The notes: generated from the letters alone by a model not told the origin. Shown: positions 44,549-56,301, numbered from the stretch's first letter. The stretch is DNA of 64,000 bases from Lates calcarifer (GCF_001640805.2 NC_066849.1:22244405-22308404), one strand, 5' to 3'. Made by a program: numbers and translations.

Positions 44549-47500
44549 CTAGGGAGGTCATCACAGAGAGGCAGAAAACACATTTTTAAAGGGAGATTAT
44601 TGATTGCATTGACTTTTTTTTTTTTTTAAGAAAGACATCACCTTCAGCTGCACCCAAAAGCTCACACTTTTCAGTTTGTAAGTGGTGATTACTGACAAAT
44701 TACTGAGTGGGACCATTTGACCTTCATGAATGGAATCAGTGTTTTAATCAAGTTTATTAGACATTAGTTGGGAGTATTTGGTCCTCAGTTCCTGGTTGTA
44801 ATCAACTCTGTTTTAACACAAGATAATCAAACCATTAAGTAGCCTTCATGTGTGAGACTGTTAGGCTTATGAAAGGGAGAAACATAACAGAATGGCCAAG
44901 GTGCCTCATATATAAAATATTAACACTGAAAAATACAGCACAAAGATTAGAAAAAGACCCACTAGCATCCTGGAAGTCCACATCGTTGCCATCCATTGCG
45001 TTTTTCAGCCTGTTGCTCATTATTTTGAGTTGCATGATCTGTTGCCGGATCATCATGTCTGGCTTCGTGATGTCCAACTCCACCTCTGGATTGTTGATCT
45101 GATTGGCCAAGCCATCACCCATCACCTCTGGAAGGTATCTGCTTAGAGGAGAGAAAGGATGGGAGAGGGGATGTGTAGAAAACACTTAAGCATGGGTATA
45201 TCAGAGAAGATCTGGTAAATGAGGGGGTAATTCTTTTGAGGCGAGGCCCTATTTGAATAATTGTTTACTTACAAACGCATGTACTCAGTCAATAAATCTG
45301 CACAGCTGTGTCCAATTTTGTAAATTAGATGTGGCATTTTGTGCTGACAGCGCCTGGTCAGCAGATAGAGTTATGTAGCCCATACAAGCCAACAGACACA
45401 CACACACACACACATTCGTGATTGTATTATAGTGCTAGTGTGGAACCTCGAGGACAAACTGTTTCCTCTAGCCTCTAACCCTAACCTAACCTCACCCATC
45501 ACAACTATACTCTCATTTGGAAGTTTATTAGGAACACCTAACCTAAAACTAATGCAGTCTAATCCAACAGTCCTCCAATAAATCCGACGTTCATGAGAGT
45601 TTTAATGTTTAATTTTTGTTGAAACTGTTTCAGAGAGGTGTTGATCCAAATGTTTGGTCATTTTTGGAGGCTGCAGCTTGTGTTGAGTCATACTGACAGC
45701 TGTTTCTATTATTTCATGGCCCTGTTGAAATGTACTAACCCTGTAACCCTAACCCTAACCTCACTGATAAACCCTCCAAAATGATCATACAGTTGAATCA
45801 ACACCCCTCTGATAGTTTCACTGTAGGTGTACCTAATAAGAATATCACTAAATATAAATGTATTTCACTGTTATATATTAGATTAGACAAAACTCTTTAC
45901 ATGTATAAAACAACATCAACACAGCATGGAACAAAATCTTACTAGCTAAATTTTATTGTTTTGAGTGATTAATTTGGACAACATAATCAAACATCATCAA
46001 CCAATTCTAAAAAAAAAAAAGAAAAAAAAAAAAAGAGTGTCCTAACCCAGGGTTTAAAACTCCTGGTCCTCATTAGTATAGAAGTACCAGAGATCATACT
46101 GTACACAGACACACACTCACAACATTTGCTTAGAGGTGGGATTTAATTTATGTTCTGGAAACTGCTTAAAATGTTAAATAGCCCTATTTAAACTTCATAC
46201 TCCGAGCCTACGTTCCATTTTCTACTCAAGGAGAATTTATTGGAAGTTGTAATTTTGTGTGTGACATTTATTGAGGTCTCTGGAAATCCACTAGGTGTCG
46301 CTGTAGAGTAACAAACAGTTCATCACAGTCATAATTCACTCTCTGCCACACCTCCACACACAAATTTCATATTTCCTTAATCTGTCACACACAGTCAGTG
46401 ATTCATCTATATTTCACGACCTCTCTCGTATTTCTCTCTCTCTCTCTACACACACACACTCACACACATCTATATTTCATGCATTTTGACTGTCATATAT
46501 ATTTCTGAGAGCTCTGCTCAGGATAAATGTCATCAGCTGGCTGTGATCCAACCACTTTAAAGGCTGCGAGGTGTGTGTGTGCACGGAGGCAGCTGGATAA
46601 CATGTATACATATCAACATGGCATCAAATTGCTCTATAATTCATTTATACATGGACCATGAGAAGCTGAAACAAGCACCAGGGCTGTGTGCCTGTGTGGC
46701 CATGAATGCTTGTGCTGCAGGATCTGAATTTCCACGTGGAGGAAATGTCAGCTCGTTAGACATCAGAATAAATTTCCGTACTCTACAGTTTTCAGCTTGT
46801 CTGAGAAGAAATAGCCTTCAGTCTCTTTGTTTTGAGACAAAGGACACAAATGGCCTTCAACAAGAAGAGAACCAGCCTGTATCATAGCGACTTTATCATA
46901 AGCTAGTCATCCTTTTTCCTTTATTCTCTTCCATTCAGAGACTCTTTTGGCTTTTAAGTGTTAGAGAACATATGTTTTCTTTTTGTGGTGAACCTTGTTT
47001 CTATGCAGCATGAATGTAACTTGAGCAGAACAGATATGAGACCTTGCAAGTGTTTTATTCAACACTCAACAACCAGGCTTAATGATGGAGGATGGATGAA
47101 TGGTTCAGAGTGTTTTACTTGGTTTCAGGAACAAGTATAGCAGGTTTTAAAACACATAAAATCCAGGACTGAATGTACTGAATGTGTGGACTTCTGAATA
47201 GGAAACAGAGGAGACATTTATAAATGTGTTTCACAGTCTGCTATATAAAGTGAATTGAAGACTTGAAGTCAGTTTTAAAGCTACTGACAGATCACTGATG
47301 TGCAGTGCTGTCTGACTGTTCTCCTTGTTTATTCCTCACCTGGCTTTGGTGATGCCATTCCAGCATTTATCCTGATTGGTGCCTCCTGCAGCCAGTTTGC
47401 TGCAAAGTGCTGGGGGGAGCTGGATCCAGTACTGTCGCATCTCCCTCAGCTTACTGGAGAGGTCTGATACCTGAGGATTGAAACATCCAGGTGTGAGAAA

Positions 47501-50500
47501 TTTTGTTTTGTTTTGCAATTCACAGGGGAGTCTCAAAGTCCCAAGTCACATCCAAAATTTCACAGTTTGAATTCAAAACAAGTCAGAATGTGTTTTCATT
47601 TACATTTTCAAAATGTGAACAGCATCAGAAAACCTGTGCTAAAACAGTGATGCACTTGATGAAACCTTATCAGTGGAACACATGGATAACCTTGACAAAG
47701 GCTCTCATATAACACACATATCTCTGTGAAGTAACTGATGCAAACATAACCAGGAATTTAGATTGTTATCCATCACACAGTCCAATTAGGGGGGCATCTG
47801 ATTGGTTCCAAATTCATTTTGCAGCATGACAACAAGCCCAAAACACAGACAGAGGCATAAAGAGCTACAGTATCTTCACAGACAAGAAGAACAAGGAGTC
47901 CTGTAGCAGATGGTCTGACCCCCACAGAGCCTTGATCTAAACATCATGGAGTCAGTGAGGGAGTACATAAAGGGACAGAGGACACTGAAACAGACTAAAT
48001 CCACAGAAGAACCATGCCAAGTTCTCCAAGATGCTTGGAACAACCTACCTTGAAACTGATAAATAAAAACTATTCATACCAGTATGTTTGAGAGCATCCT
48101 CAGGTTATGTTTACATCACTGTATATGTACATGTACCCACCTGCATCTCCAGTCTGAGTCCGGCAGTCGGGGAGGGTTTGTACTCTGAGGCAGTCAGGGA
48201 GCCACTCTTCCTCCTCTGGTCATGAGGGGTGGGACTTCCTGTCCCTGGTTCACCAGGAGTTCCACACGTCTGGTACACCTACACACATGCAAACACATAG
48301 GGGCACAGACACAGGTCAACACACATATTCTGGAAGTTGTGAGTTGTGATTTTGAAAAGTTTAAAATCTTAAATCACCTTACAATCTAAAATACAGCTCT
48401 TGGATTTACTGGTCTGTACAACATTTGCAAGTGCTAAAATGATCCACTAGATGTCGCCATAGACATGTTTGAAAATATAAAGATGTTTGAATTTGTAGTT
48501 GCCCTGTTTTTGATGACAAACTAGATTCACGGACTTTGCATTGAAAATATAAAGATGTTTGAATTTGTAGTTGCCCTGTTTTTGATGACAAACTAGATTC
48601 ACGGACTTTGCATTATCTCACATCCAATGAATTTAAGGATGAAACATTATATTGTTTACAGAGACACTGTGAGTGAACATTTTCTGTCTCATTACTTTGA
48701 CAGAGACTGAAAATAAACTGCACTTTGTAAGGTATAAGAACTGAACAAAAGGCAGTGATTATTTATGGCTGTACCCACTACTACCTACTACTAGTTAACA
48801 GACATCAATATAAATTAAGAGGACAAGTGGTAAATTACGGGAGTCTAGCAGCACAATAATGTTGCCTAGTCTCATTTGAAGTACATACTGTATCTACAAA
48901 ACCAATGAAACTTAGTGCTGAAAGGCTGAGCCTGTTATTGTTGGAGGACACTGTTGAGCTCTATCTCAGGTATCCTCACTGTAAGCGCTTCTTCGGGATA
49001 ATAAATCTGTCTCTGGATGATTTTGCATATTCCTTAATGACCTTTGATCTAGGAATCAAATTCAACCAACAAACTGATAAAGAGGTGACAGGTCTGACAA
49101 ATGATTCAGCAGGTGCAGGACTGCAGACATAAGCATGAGCTGGCATCTTAGCAGAGATAAAATTCTCCCAGGTGAAATTTGCTCTGGAGCTTGTATGCAG
49201 TCAGAATATTAAACAATGAGAAAACTGAGATGTCTTACTTTTGCTGTGAAAGTGTCCATGTTTTCCTGCTGGTAGTGAACAGCCTCATAGATCCGAGCTG
49301 GGATGGAGGAGAGAACCACATCGAGACTGGGCTCTGTGCTGAAACTAGACACCACCTGGATCATGGTGTCTGAACAGAGGAAGGAGGAAAAGAAAAAAAG
49401 AAGACCAGCTGTGTTTGGTGTTTTTTCTTGGGAACAAAACTTTTATTTGTTCCTATATAACAAGAATTCAAGTCTATACTGATATCAGCCTTTTCATCTG
49501 CAGTTGCATTCTTATCTCATCTGCATGAGATTGTACTGTAACTTACGCCCACTGGGCCTGATCGGAGAACAATTTAGTATCCTTATCCTAAATCCCTCTT
49601 GCTTTTTTCGAGAGAGGTTTGCCTGTACAAGTTTTCCATGTCAAATTCATCAAACTACCTATTAACTGGACTTGTCATAAGTTGCTTGTTTCAGCCTGAT
49701 GAACACCATCTGCTCATGAGGAGGCGCGCGTTTCTGAGATTCATCATTAGCACAACCAACGCCCATGAAATTGCTATATAAAGCTACAGTAGCTGTTCCG
49801 CTCTGTTTGTGGGCAAGTTTCATTCACAAAGAATGTTAGCAAAGAATAAAAAGATGACCTTTATGCCAGACTTAAGACCTGCTGTTGGAAATCAGCAAAC
49901 AAATTAAGCAGTGTCAGTATAGAGTGGTGTTGCAGGACATGAAACAGTTAGAAAATATCAATAATACAGTTGTCAATGACAGTCAGAGCAGCGCTGTACT
50001 GTGACAGAAACAAAAAAGGAATAGTTTAGACTACATGAAGTTAGATGCTAAGTTCTTCATAAAGCAAAGCGGTCCATGACTAATATGAGAAGCGGTAATG
50101 TGCCAGTCACAGAGATATTAGATGGGATGTTACGCTGTTCAGTGCAACAGAGGATGATGAACAGAGCAAAGCACAAAGACCCTGAGGCAGCTGGGAGTTG
50201 GAGAATTCTCCTAACAAGTACTGTAAGTTGCAGTGCTGAAATATGCCAATAAAATCATAAAATCTGACAAATTTCTCAGTAACTTGACAAGCCATGATGA
50301 TGATATGCTGAACAGAACATTCATTTTACATTCTTTTTGTTTAATTATATATTTTATCTTAGTTCATTTTCATAAGTCTTAAATCTTTTATGTTTTTCCC
50401 CTGTGGATAAAGACAGACTGTATATGACAGATTTTCTTAAATCATTCATACGAGCCGCATAAGAACAAATCTGTTTCTACAAGTGGTTCTTGGATGAGGC

Positions 50501-53500
50501 CCAATGTCTGTTCCAACTCATTTTCCCCCCCAGAGTCTTTCGTCACTGTTTGAATCTTACCTATAAGGTTTTGCCACTCTGGGTCCAGGTCGGCTTGGTT
50601 GGCCAGGCAACCCTTCATGACGTTGGAGCAGTAGTTGGAGCAGGGTTTGACGGAGGCCAGGCCGCGACAGTGAGGGCAGTAAACCAGCTTCATCAGGGCC
50701 TTCGTGCACTCTGGACTCAAAGAAACCTGGTGGTGGTTGGACAGGACAGTTAGTGTCAGAAAACTCACGAGCAGCAGTAAAGAAGAACATTGATATATCC
50801 AGAGTCATTTGTGATTACTACAAGGGTTCATTTCTTTCTTTTTCAATTGAGGGCTATGCATAGCAGAGTGCAAATATCCCTAGAAAAAGACAGTAGAGGG
50901 TGGTATTGTAACATTACAGGAGACTCAGTCTGAACAAGAGGACAGTGATAGCCCTCCTTGTCAGTCTTTTAACAGTACATGGTTTCTGTTTCACCTTTGG
51001 CTTTGGATAATGTACGCAAGCATTGAGAGGTGTCCAGTTCCACAGTGGAGTTATTTTACCACTACCCCTCACAGATCTGATGGAGGGATACTCCAAACCA
51101 AAGGCACCACCAAAATATAAAGAGCAGGACTTAAGGATAATCACAGTACATTTGCAAATTTTAAAACAATAGATTTGTTGACCGATTTTAAATGTATGCT
51201 ACAGAATTTTAGATATTTGGATTGATTTTCCTAACTTATAAAAAAAAAAAAAATTACTCAGATTAACAGATTAACGGGAACTTGCATGCGTTGTACAATC
51301 CATCACTGTCAGCAAGACTGCACTAATTTGTGTCAGTTTATATTATTATTATGTGGTAATGTGGTTTAAGTACCGATCTGTGTAAAAAGTCTGCAGACTA
51401 GATGTTCACTGTGATGGATTACACAACTCAAGCAAGTTTCGAGAACATGCTCTTGATTTTTACATAAATATGAACAAATGTAAACCTGGAACTGTAAGAA
51501 AAGTACACTCAACAAAGAGTCTGAACAAGTCTTGTTGTGACCCATACAAGCTCAGTCAAACAAGTCATGTAGAAGACAACAAACAACGTCACACCAGACA
51601 CGCTAAAGTCTCTGAGCGTTTGGGAAAAAAATGCAATGAGAGCAGAAAAAAACATCATCACACCCATAATTTGACACCGGCATTGTCATCCCTCCAAATG
51701 AGAGCTTTGAGAGTCTGACACTTAATTTTTGATGATCTTTGTTTTTCATTTTCAGGGTGGAGACATTTTCTCTGACAGTTAGGGTGTGACGACCGCGCAT
51801 CCATCATATCTGCTTTCCTGGGACTCAGCCCAGCAGGCCTTAGTCACTCACACACACACGTACACAGACACACACAAACACACATACATACACAAACACG
51901 CAAGAGATGATGCTCTCTCACTCCGACACAAACACTGAATCGCAAACTCTCTCACACCAACACACCCTGTCTCTCTGCCTTGCTGCATCTGTCTTGCGCA
52001 CACACACACACACACACTCTCACCTGGGAGACCTTCCTGACCACCTCTCCGCTGACTGTCAGCCCCTGGACAAACGACCGAGCTGTGACAAAAGCCCGGA
52101 TCACCTTCGCCTTCATGTCCCTAGGGATGTCTCCAAATGGCCGCAGCGTCTCCTGTTGCTTAGCAACACATTCAAGGTAATCCTCTGACAGGCTGACCTG
52201 CGAGACAGAGGTGACAGTGGCAGACGTGATGTAGAAGTCCATTAAAAGACATTTTAAAAATAACTTTCCTATCTCTATTAAATGAATGCAAACCAGTATG
52301 TAACGGAAAACTATTGTAAGTGCAACTGATGCGTCTAAAACTGGAAAGTTTATTGGCATGCCACATTGTGTAAGTATTTTTATGAGTCAGAACAGGAACA
52401 AGAGCTGCAGAGAGGCAATTTATCAAGTAGATGAAAGGATCAGCATGATTAGTTCACCCTCCATTCAAATTTCAAGTAGGCCTCAACTTCTGGTATGAGT
52501 AAGTATAATTTAACTTTTATTAATGTGTTATTTAACAATAAATAATACGACTAATACTGCCCTCTCATATCAGTCAATCAGTGCTCTGATTTTTTAATTC
52601 ATAAAATTGGCCCTTTCATCGCCCTGTATACCAGTCTCTGTCACTCACATCTGTAGGGGCGGAGGTTTTAAATGTACGCTCCTAAAAGGCGGGACCAGAA
52701 CTCAGACAGGGTCTCATCAAGGTTGAGAGCGGAGCCCCGGTAGTACTGTCGCAGGTCGCTGTAGAGGTCTCCATACAGACGGGTGTTCTGGGAGTACAGA
52801 GGGCCGAGTGGAGACAGCGCCTCCTGGAGGGCGCGCTCAGAGTGACTGTGCAGCTCGGTGAAATAGGCTGGAGGAGGAGAGAGGAGAGAGAAGTAAAGTT
52901 AATGGACAAAGGAAAAGAGGAAGATTGTGAACCTCTTTTGGTAAATTATAATGAGCTGAAGAGAAGCTAGAGAAGCTGCAAATTTGACGAAACTTAAACC
53001 GCACAATGAGTTTTTTGACCACTTGAGGGCAGAGTTCCACCCCAAACTGAAGAGCATACTCACATTTAACATATCATGGCCCTGTGAAGCTGATATAATT
53101 AGCACATTAGCATGTTAACAGTCATTAATTTAAACGTCAAGCAGACACAGAACAGGATTAGCATTCATTTAGAACTCTTGTTTCTGGACATGACTGATTC
53201 TACTTAAAGCTCTGTTTTGATCCTCACCAACTTCTGGGGAAAATATCAGGCTCTTTAGCAGCTAAATGTTCCGCTGTGTTCCCCGGCTAGTCGCTAACTT
53301 TGTTTAACTGCAGTTTGGTGATGGGCAGGTAGTGTGCAATGCCTTCCTCAAAGTTTTTTCACTGAAAACAGTTGCCTCTGTAAATATGCTTAATGAAAGC
53401 AGAGAGTCTGAAACAAAACAACTGAGTTTCAGGCAGTAAAACAAAAACAATGAGCTGAAATGAACTGATAGTTCTCAGTTCTACTTAGCATTTTTACTCT

Positions 53501-54510
53501 GCTGGGTCAGATTAATAATTCAGAATGCTAGTTGAAAATTGACACTGCTCATAGTCATTTAAGCCATCGTTAACATAAAAATATTGATTAGCGTAGTGTT
53601 AAGTGTAATTTTACTTGTGGAACTATCCAATAAATAGCGATAAATATTCAATTACATAAATTAAATACACATGTGGAATATAACTAATCCATGTTTGAAC
53701 ACAACCATTTGTGTCAAGACGATAACAAATATAGACAGTTTATTTAACATTACTATTACGATTAAATCCTTAAAAGATTCTTGGTTGCAGTTTATTTATT
53801 ACAGCCAAACTTATTTATTTAACATTTCTAAGGTTTCTTTGTAATTGTCTCTGCAGCCAGATGGATTCAAAGTGATGGAGAGGTCAAACAGAGAGAATGA
53901 GGGAGTCAGCGAGCTGTCTCTGCAGTATATTGGTCTGGGCTTTTCCCTCCTTCTTCAAAGGCTGTGGACCAGTGCCAGCCTGTTCTAACCACAACCAGAT
54001 GGACACCCACATTATTGCTACTGAGGTGGCCTGCTGCCTTCAGACTAATAATACTGTCCTCCTCCTCCTCTGACTGGTCCTCCTCCTGTTTCTCTTCTTT
54101 CTTTATGTTTTATATTGATTCACTGTCTCTTCGCAGCACTAATGACACATTTCTCACTCGCTGCATTTGTCTGTCTCCCTATTGTTATCAGCGGCACTTC
54201 TCACTCTATACATCTTTTCTTCCTCCCTCCATCCTTCTCTTTCTCTGATGTGCAGTGATCTGCAGACTCGGCTCCTCAGTGGGTCAACTGCTCATTAGCT
54301 GAACCAGCCACTGCCCCAAGGGGACACCTCTCTGTTTGTGTGTGTGTGAGTCATTGTACACAAGTGTGTGTGTGTGTGTGTGTGTGCGTGTGTACCCCTT
54401 CGAGATCAGGGGATCGGCTTATCACATTTCATTGTGTCTGGCTGACTCCGCTCTCATTATAACACCCAGTCAGGGGTCCCCTTGACGCACAGGACACACT
54501 CACATCCTCC

Positions 54511-54549
<39 letters not shown>

Positions 54550-54897
54550 CATCCCCACTGAAGCTGCAGTATCGAGCTTTGAGCACAGCCTGAGCTTGTA
54601 GAAAACACAAACTCACAAATACACAACATACAAATGTCACACTCCCCTGGGCTAGCTGCTGAAGCTTTGCTATTGAGCTCAGCCAGTAATGAGTGTCTCA
54701 AACACACACACATACCCACAAACACACACCCTACTTACTGTCGAAGCTCCTGTGGAGAGCATTGAAAGCAGCCTGCAGCGACCTGCCGGCCTCTCTGATC
54801 AGTCCCTCGGTCTCTTGGGCGGTCAGGCCAGCCAGATTCTCCTCCATGTCGCTGGTGCAGCAGGTCGGACCCTGAGGACACATCCTCAGATGTTCAC
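44367..54897 (-). CDS. gpc1: Glypican-1, GPI-anchored heparan sulfate proteoglycan (spliced; first exon off the right edge)
   Basis: This gene encodes a core protein attached to the outer plasma membrane by a GPI anchor. It carries heparan sulfate chains that bind FGFs and other growth factors. Nine exons are visible: 54739-54897, 52649-52867, 52024-52197, 50561-50726, 49239-49369, 48141-48278, 47340-47470, 44963-45138 and 44367-44548. After dropping one base in the second, they total 491 codons including the stop, close to human GPC1 without its first exon. Strong matches include [52 protein letters not shown] and [13 protein letters not shown]. The [18 protein letters not shown] block and [19 protein letters not shown] favour GPC1 over GPC4/6. 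Teleosts often have two GPC1 copies and I cannot say which this is. Signal peptide exon not found. Confidence 0.96.
44549..44962 (-). other. gpc1 intron 9-10 (414 bp)
   Basis: Donor GTGGGT, acceptor CCTCCCTAG. Contains a T run near 44616; nothing else seen. Confidence 0.9.
44963..45138 (-). CDS. gpc1: gpc1 coding exon 9 (most conserved C-terminal segment)
   Basis: 176 nt between acceptor CTCTAAGCAG and donor GCTA|GTGGGT. Encodes (R)[58 protein letters not shown]. Nearly identical to vertebrate GPC1 from memory. Confidence 0.98.
45139..47339 (-). other. gpc1 intron 8-9 (2.2 kb)
   Basis: Contains a MITE-like element (45525-45840), short TAACCC arrays (about 45472-45496 and 45739-45763), a poly-A region (46008-46034) and CA/CT tracts (45398-45414, 46433-46467). 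No exon seen. Confidence 0.85.
45525..45840. mobile_element. Non-autonomous DNA element with terminal inverted repeats, Tc1-like ends
   Basis: The left end TTATTAGGAACACCTA is mirrored by TAGGTGTACCTAATAAG at the right. The 316-bp interior has no coding capacity. The ends resemble, from memory, the TTATTAGGAACACCTGTACA terminus of the Tc1-like family whose degenerate transposase relic lies at 39186-39962. The interior includes TAACCCTAACCCTAACC. Confidence 0.7.
47340..47470 (-). CDS. gpc1: gpc1 coding exon 8
   Basis: 131 nt between acceptor CAATCCTCAG and donor GCCAG|GTGAGG, phase 0 in, phase 2 out. Encodes [40 protein letters not shown] and TKA. The W..LP..LC and CWNG motifs are glypican signatures. 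The split AG|A arginine codon is completed by exon 9. Confidence 0.97.
47471..48140 (-). other. gpc1 intron 7-8 (670 bp)
   Basis: Nearly half is a plus-strand Tc1-like transposase fragment (47790-48060). The remainder shows nothing recognisable. Confidence 0.85.
47790..48060 (+). pseudogene. Tc1-like transposase, C-terminal fragment (degenerate)
   Basis: The DNA reads like the 3' third of a fish Tc1-like transposase gene: TTGCAGCATGACAACAAGCC (the QxDNxPKH region), AGAAGAACAAGGAGTCCTGT, CCCCCACAGAGCCTTGATCT (PPQSPDLN region) and TCTCCAAGATGCTTGGAACA. Stops and small indels break the frame. It comes from a different subfamily than the relic at 39186 and lies antisense to gpc1. Confidence 0.8.
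48141..48278 (-). CDS. gpc1: gpc1 coding exon 7 (variable linker)
   Basis: 138 nt (46 codons, phase 0) between acceptor GTGTGTAG and donor ATGCAG|GTGGGT. Begins [20 protein letters not shown] then QRRKSGSL. The TCG near the start matches the conserved QGCG of glypicans; the rest is the fast-evolving basic loop, comparable to the KRRRGK region of human GPC1. Confidence 0.88.
48279..49238 (-). other. gpc1 intron 6-7 (960 bp)
   Basis: Contains the 72-bp tandem duplication at 48469-48614; nothing else recognisable. Confidence 0.85.
48469..48614. repeat. Perfect 72-bp tandem duplication
   Basis: Two copies, 48469-48540 and 48541-48612, each beginning TTGAAAATATAAAGATGTTT and ending ATTCACGGACTTTGCA, appear identical base for base. 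Confidence 0.95.
49239..49369 (-). CDS. gpc1: gpc1 coding exon 6
   Basis: 131 nt between acceptor TCTGTTCAG and donor GCAAAA|GTAAGA. Encodes (D)[19 protein letters not shown] then [20 protein letters not shown] and FTAK, an in-frame match in position to the SVHTWLAEAINALQDN segment of human GPC1. Divergent in sequence, as usual here; support comes from splice sites and phase. Confidence 0.88.
49370..50560 (-). other. gpc1 intron 5-6 (1.2 kb)
   Basis: AT-rich intron sequence with no exon or element that I recognise. Confidence 0.85.
50561..50726 (-). CDS. gpc1: gpc1 coding exon 5 (cysteine-rich core)
   Basis: 166 nt between acceptor CCACCACCAG and donor ATAG|GTAAGA, phase 0 in, phase 1 out. 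Encodes [40 protein letters not shown] and [15 protein letters not shown]. All seven cysteines of this segment occur at family positions. Confidence 0.97.
50727..52023 (-). other. gpc1 intron 4-5 (1.3 kb)
   Basis: Contains CA-rich tracts at about 51848-51900 and 52000-52016, close to the exon 4 donor. No further feature seen. Confidence 0.85.
52024..52197 (-). CDS. gpc1: gpc1 coding exon 4
   Basis: 174 nt (58 codons, phase 0) between acceptor TGTCTCGCAG and donor CCCAG|GTGAGA. Encodes [40 protein letters not shown] and [18 protein letters not shown], the helical core segment with the RAF.AAR.F.QGL pattern conserved in glypicans. Confidence 0.97.
52198..52648 (-). other. gpc1 intron 3-4 (451 bp)
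   Basis: Bounded by GTGAGT (52648) and TGTCTCGCAG (52198). No feature seen inside. Confidence 0.88.
52649..52867 (-). CDS. gpc1: gpc1 coding exon 3 (contains an apparent +1 frameshift)
   Basis: Acceptor CTCCTCCAG, donor GAT|GTGAGT. Encodes [40 protein letters not shown] and [13 protein letters not shown]. It then reads GAYI and a stop as written. Dropping one G at 52681/52682 restores [11 protein letters not shown] and a phase-0 exit that joins exon 4. Glypicans have ERLF or ERMF right after FWARLL, so the corrected frame is the expected one. Observed length is 219 nt, expected 218. Confidence 0.92.
52868..54738 (-). other. gpc1 intron 2-3 (1.9 kb)
   Basis: Holds a TG array (54364-54386), a CA array (54519-54546) and CT-rich stretches (54055-54110). 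No exon seen. Confidence 0.85.
54739..54897 (-). CDS. gpc1: gpc1 coding exon 2
   Basis: 159 nt between acceptor CTGTACCAG and donor GACA|GTAAGT, phase 1 in and phase 1 out. Encodes [20 protein letters not shown] then [20 protein letters not shown] and HRSFD. The CPQG.TCC cysteine cluster is the hallmark of the glypican N-terminal cysteine-rich domain. Confidence 0.96.
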
Positions 54898-55559
54898 CTG
54901 GTACAGTGGGGAGAAGACAAAGTGCCAGTAATTCATTTAGTTTCTTATAATTTAATCAATTTACATATTTTTTTTAACTGAACATGTCAGCTCTTGAACA
55001 TGTACAGTCACCATCAAACCAGCCATTGTTAATAAAAGTAGTTTGACAGACTCATTTCCAGCATCTTGTCTGTAGTAGTTGATCTGGAAATCCCCAGAAT
55101 CAAAGTCTTGGTGAGACAACAACAGTATGATTCACTGGCTCACTGAGTTTAATAATGAAGAGGTCAGACGGAGAACCACTTGGAGCATTCACAACATGTG
55201 TCTTTCACACTGCTCACATGTGAATACATCAATAATCTAACACTTTGAGAAGAACCATTCTTCTCCACTTTTACATGAATTGTACAGTTTATACTTGTTT
55301 ATTGGAGGCAGGACTGGAGTGTTTTTCCAATGCAGTGCTGCTACTTTTCCTCAAAAAAGAATTCAAGTGTCTGCACATTTGTTTAGGGACAGCATATACA
55401 CGGAGAGTCACTGACAACCAGATTGAAATTCATTGCATTAATAAACACCATTTTGATTTTGCAATTAAAGCCTGTTAGAGTTTAATTGCCATTGTCAATG
55501 GTTCGAATTCAGCTGGGGATCTTTCTTATATGTCATTCCCCATTTCCAGTCTCCTCTCC

Positions 55560-55790
55560 TGTGGTGTGGTGGAAAAGTGCTGAGATGTTTTACTTAAAAA
55601 GTAAAAATACCACTTTTCATCCTGTTAGGTTGTTTTTCTAAACAATGCATCATATTTTATAAACTAACATTATATCTTATATGTAAAATCTTAAACTAGT
55701 AGCTGAAATAATACATTTAGTGGAGTAATACAGTGGAGTAGAATGATTAAGTAGCATTACTTAAGGCACAAATAAATATATACCTCCAAC
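55560..55790. repeat. Fragment of the percomorph 'AGTGGAGTA' element
   Basis: GGTGGAAAAGTGCTGAGATG, AAACTAGTAGCTGAAATAAT and AATACAGTGGAGTAGAATGA followed by AGTAGCATTACTTAAGGCAC match, in order, the family also present at 15930-16475. Confidence 0.6.
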
Positions 55791-56301
55791 ACTGGCTTCT
55801 CTTCCTTTTCAATATCAAAATAGACACAAAAACGCTGGAAGAAAACAGTTAAAAACACAAACTGACTGAAGGCAAAGTAGCTTTTTCAGCCTGTGAGTGT
55901 GTGGTTATGTTTCAGCTTACAGGACAAATTGACTTGGCCTGAAGTGTTACTCAGAAACTCCGCAGTGATGAATGCTGACAATAACAGAATAGGTTTTGGC
56001 TGTGACTCCTCCTACCGTGTAGCCAATAACTAAACCCTGAGCATGACACGCCCAACCTGGAAAAAAATCTTTGCAGTAGAAATAATAAAAAAAAATAGAG
56101 CGCAGGCTAGAAAAATTGCTCGTCCTCAACATTTTTCTCTATCCTTTAGGGGATACCCAGGTCCATGAGGGAAATTAAAAATAAAGATGTTTTTCACACA
56201 CACACATACTTGTGCACACACACTCTGAGTCTGCCAGACAGCCTAGAAAGCAGTCTGCAGCATCAGTCTCTCGACAGGCCTCAGGATTGGTGTGTGTTCA
56301 T

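Noticed and set aside
45472..45763. TAACCC arrays as a sign of a chromosome end
   Set aside because: Only a few units, embedded in an intron and partly inside a transposon-like element.
44367..54897. Glypican identified as GPC4 or GPC6 instead of GPC1
   Set aside because: The [18 protein letters not shown] and DITKPD blocks and the [10 protein letters not shown] attachment site fit GPC1; GPC4 has FAVTGNGLANQGNNPEVQ at the same place.
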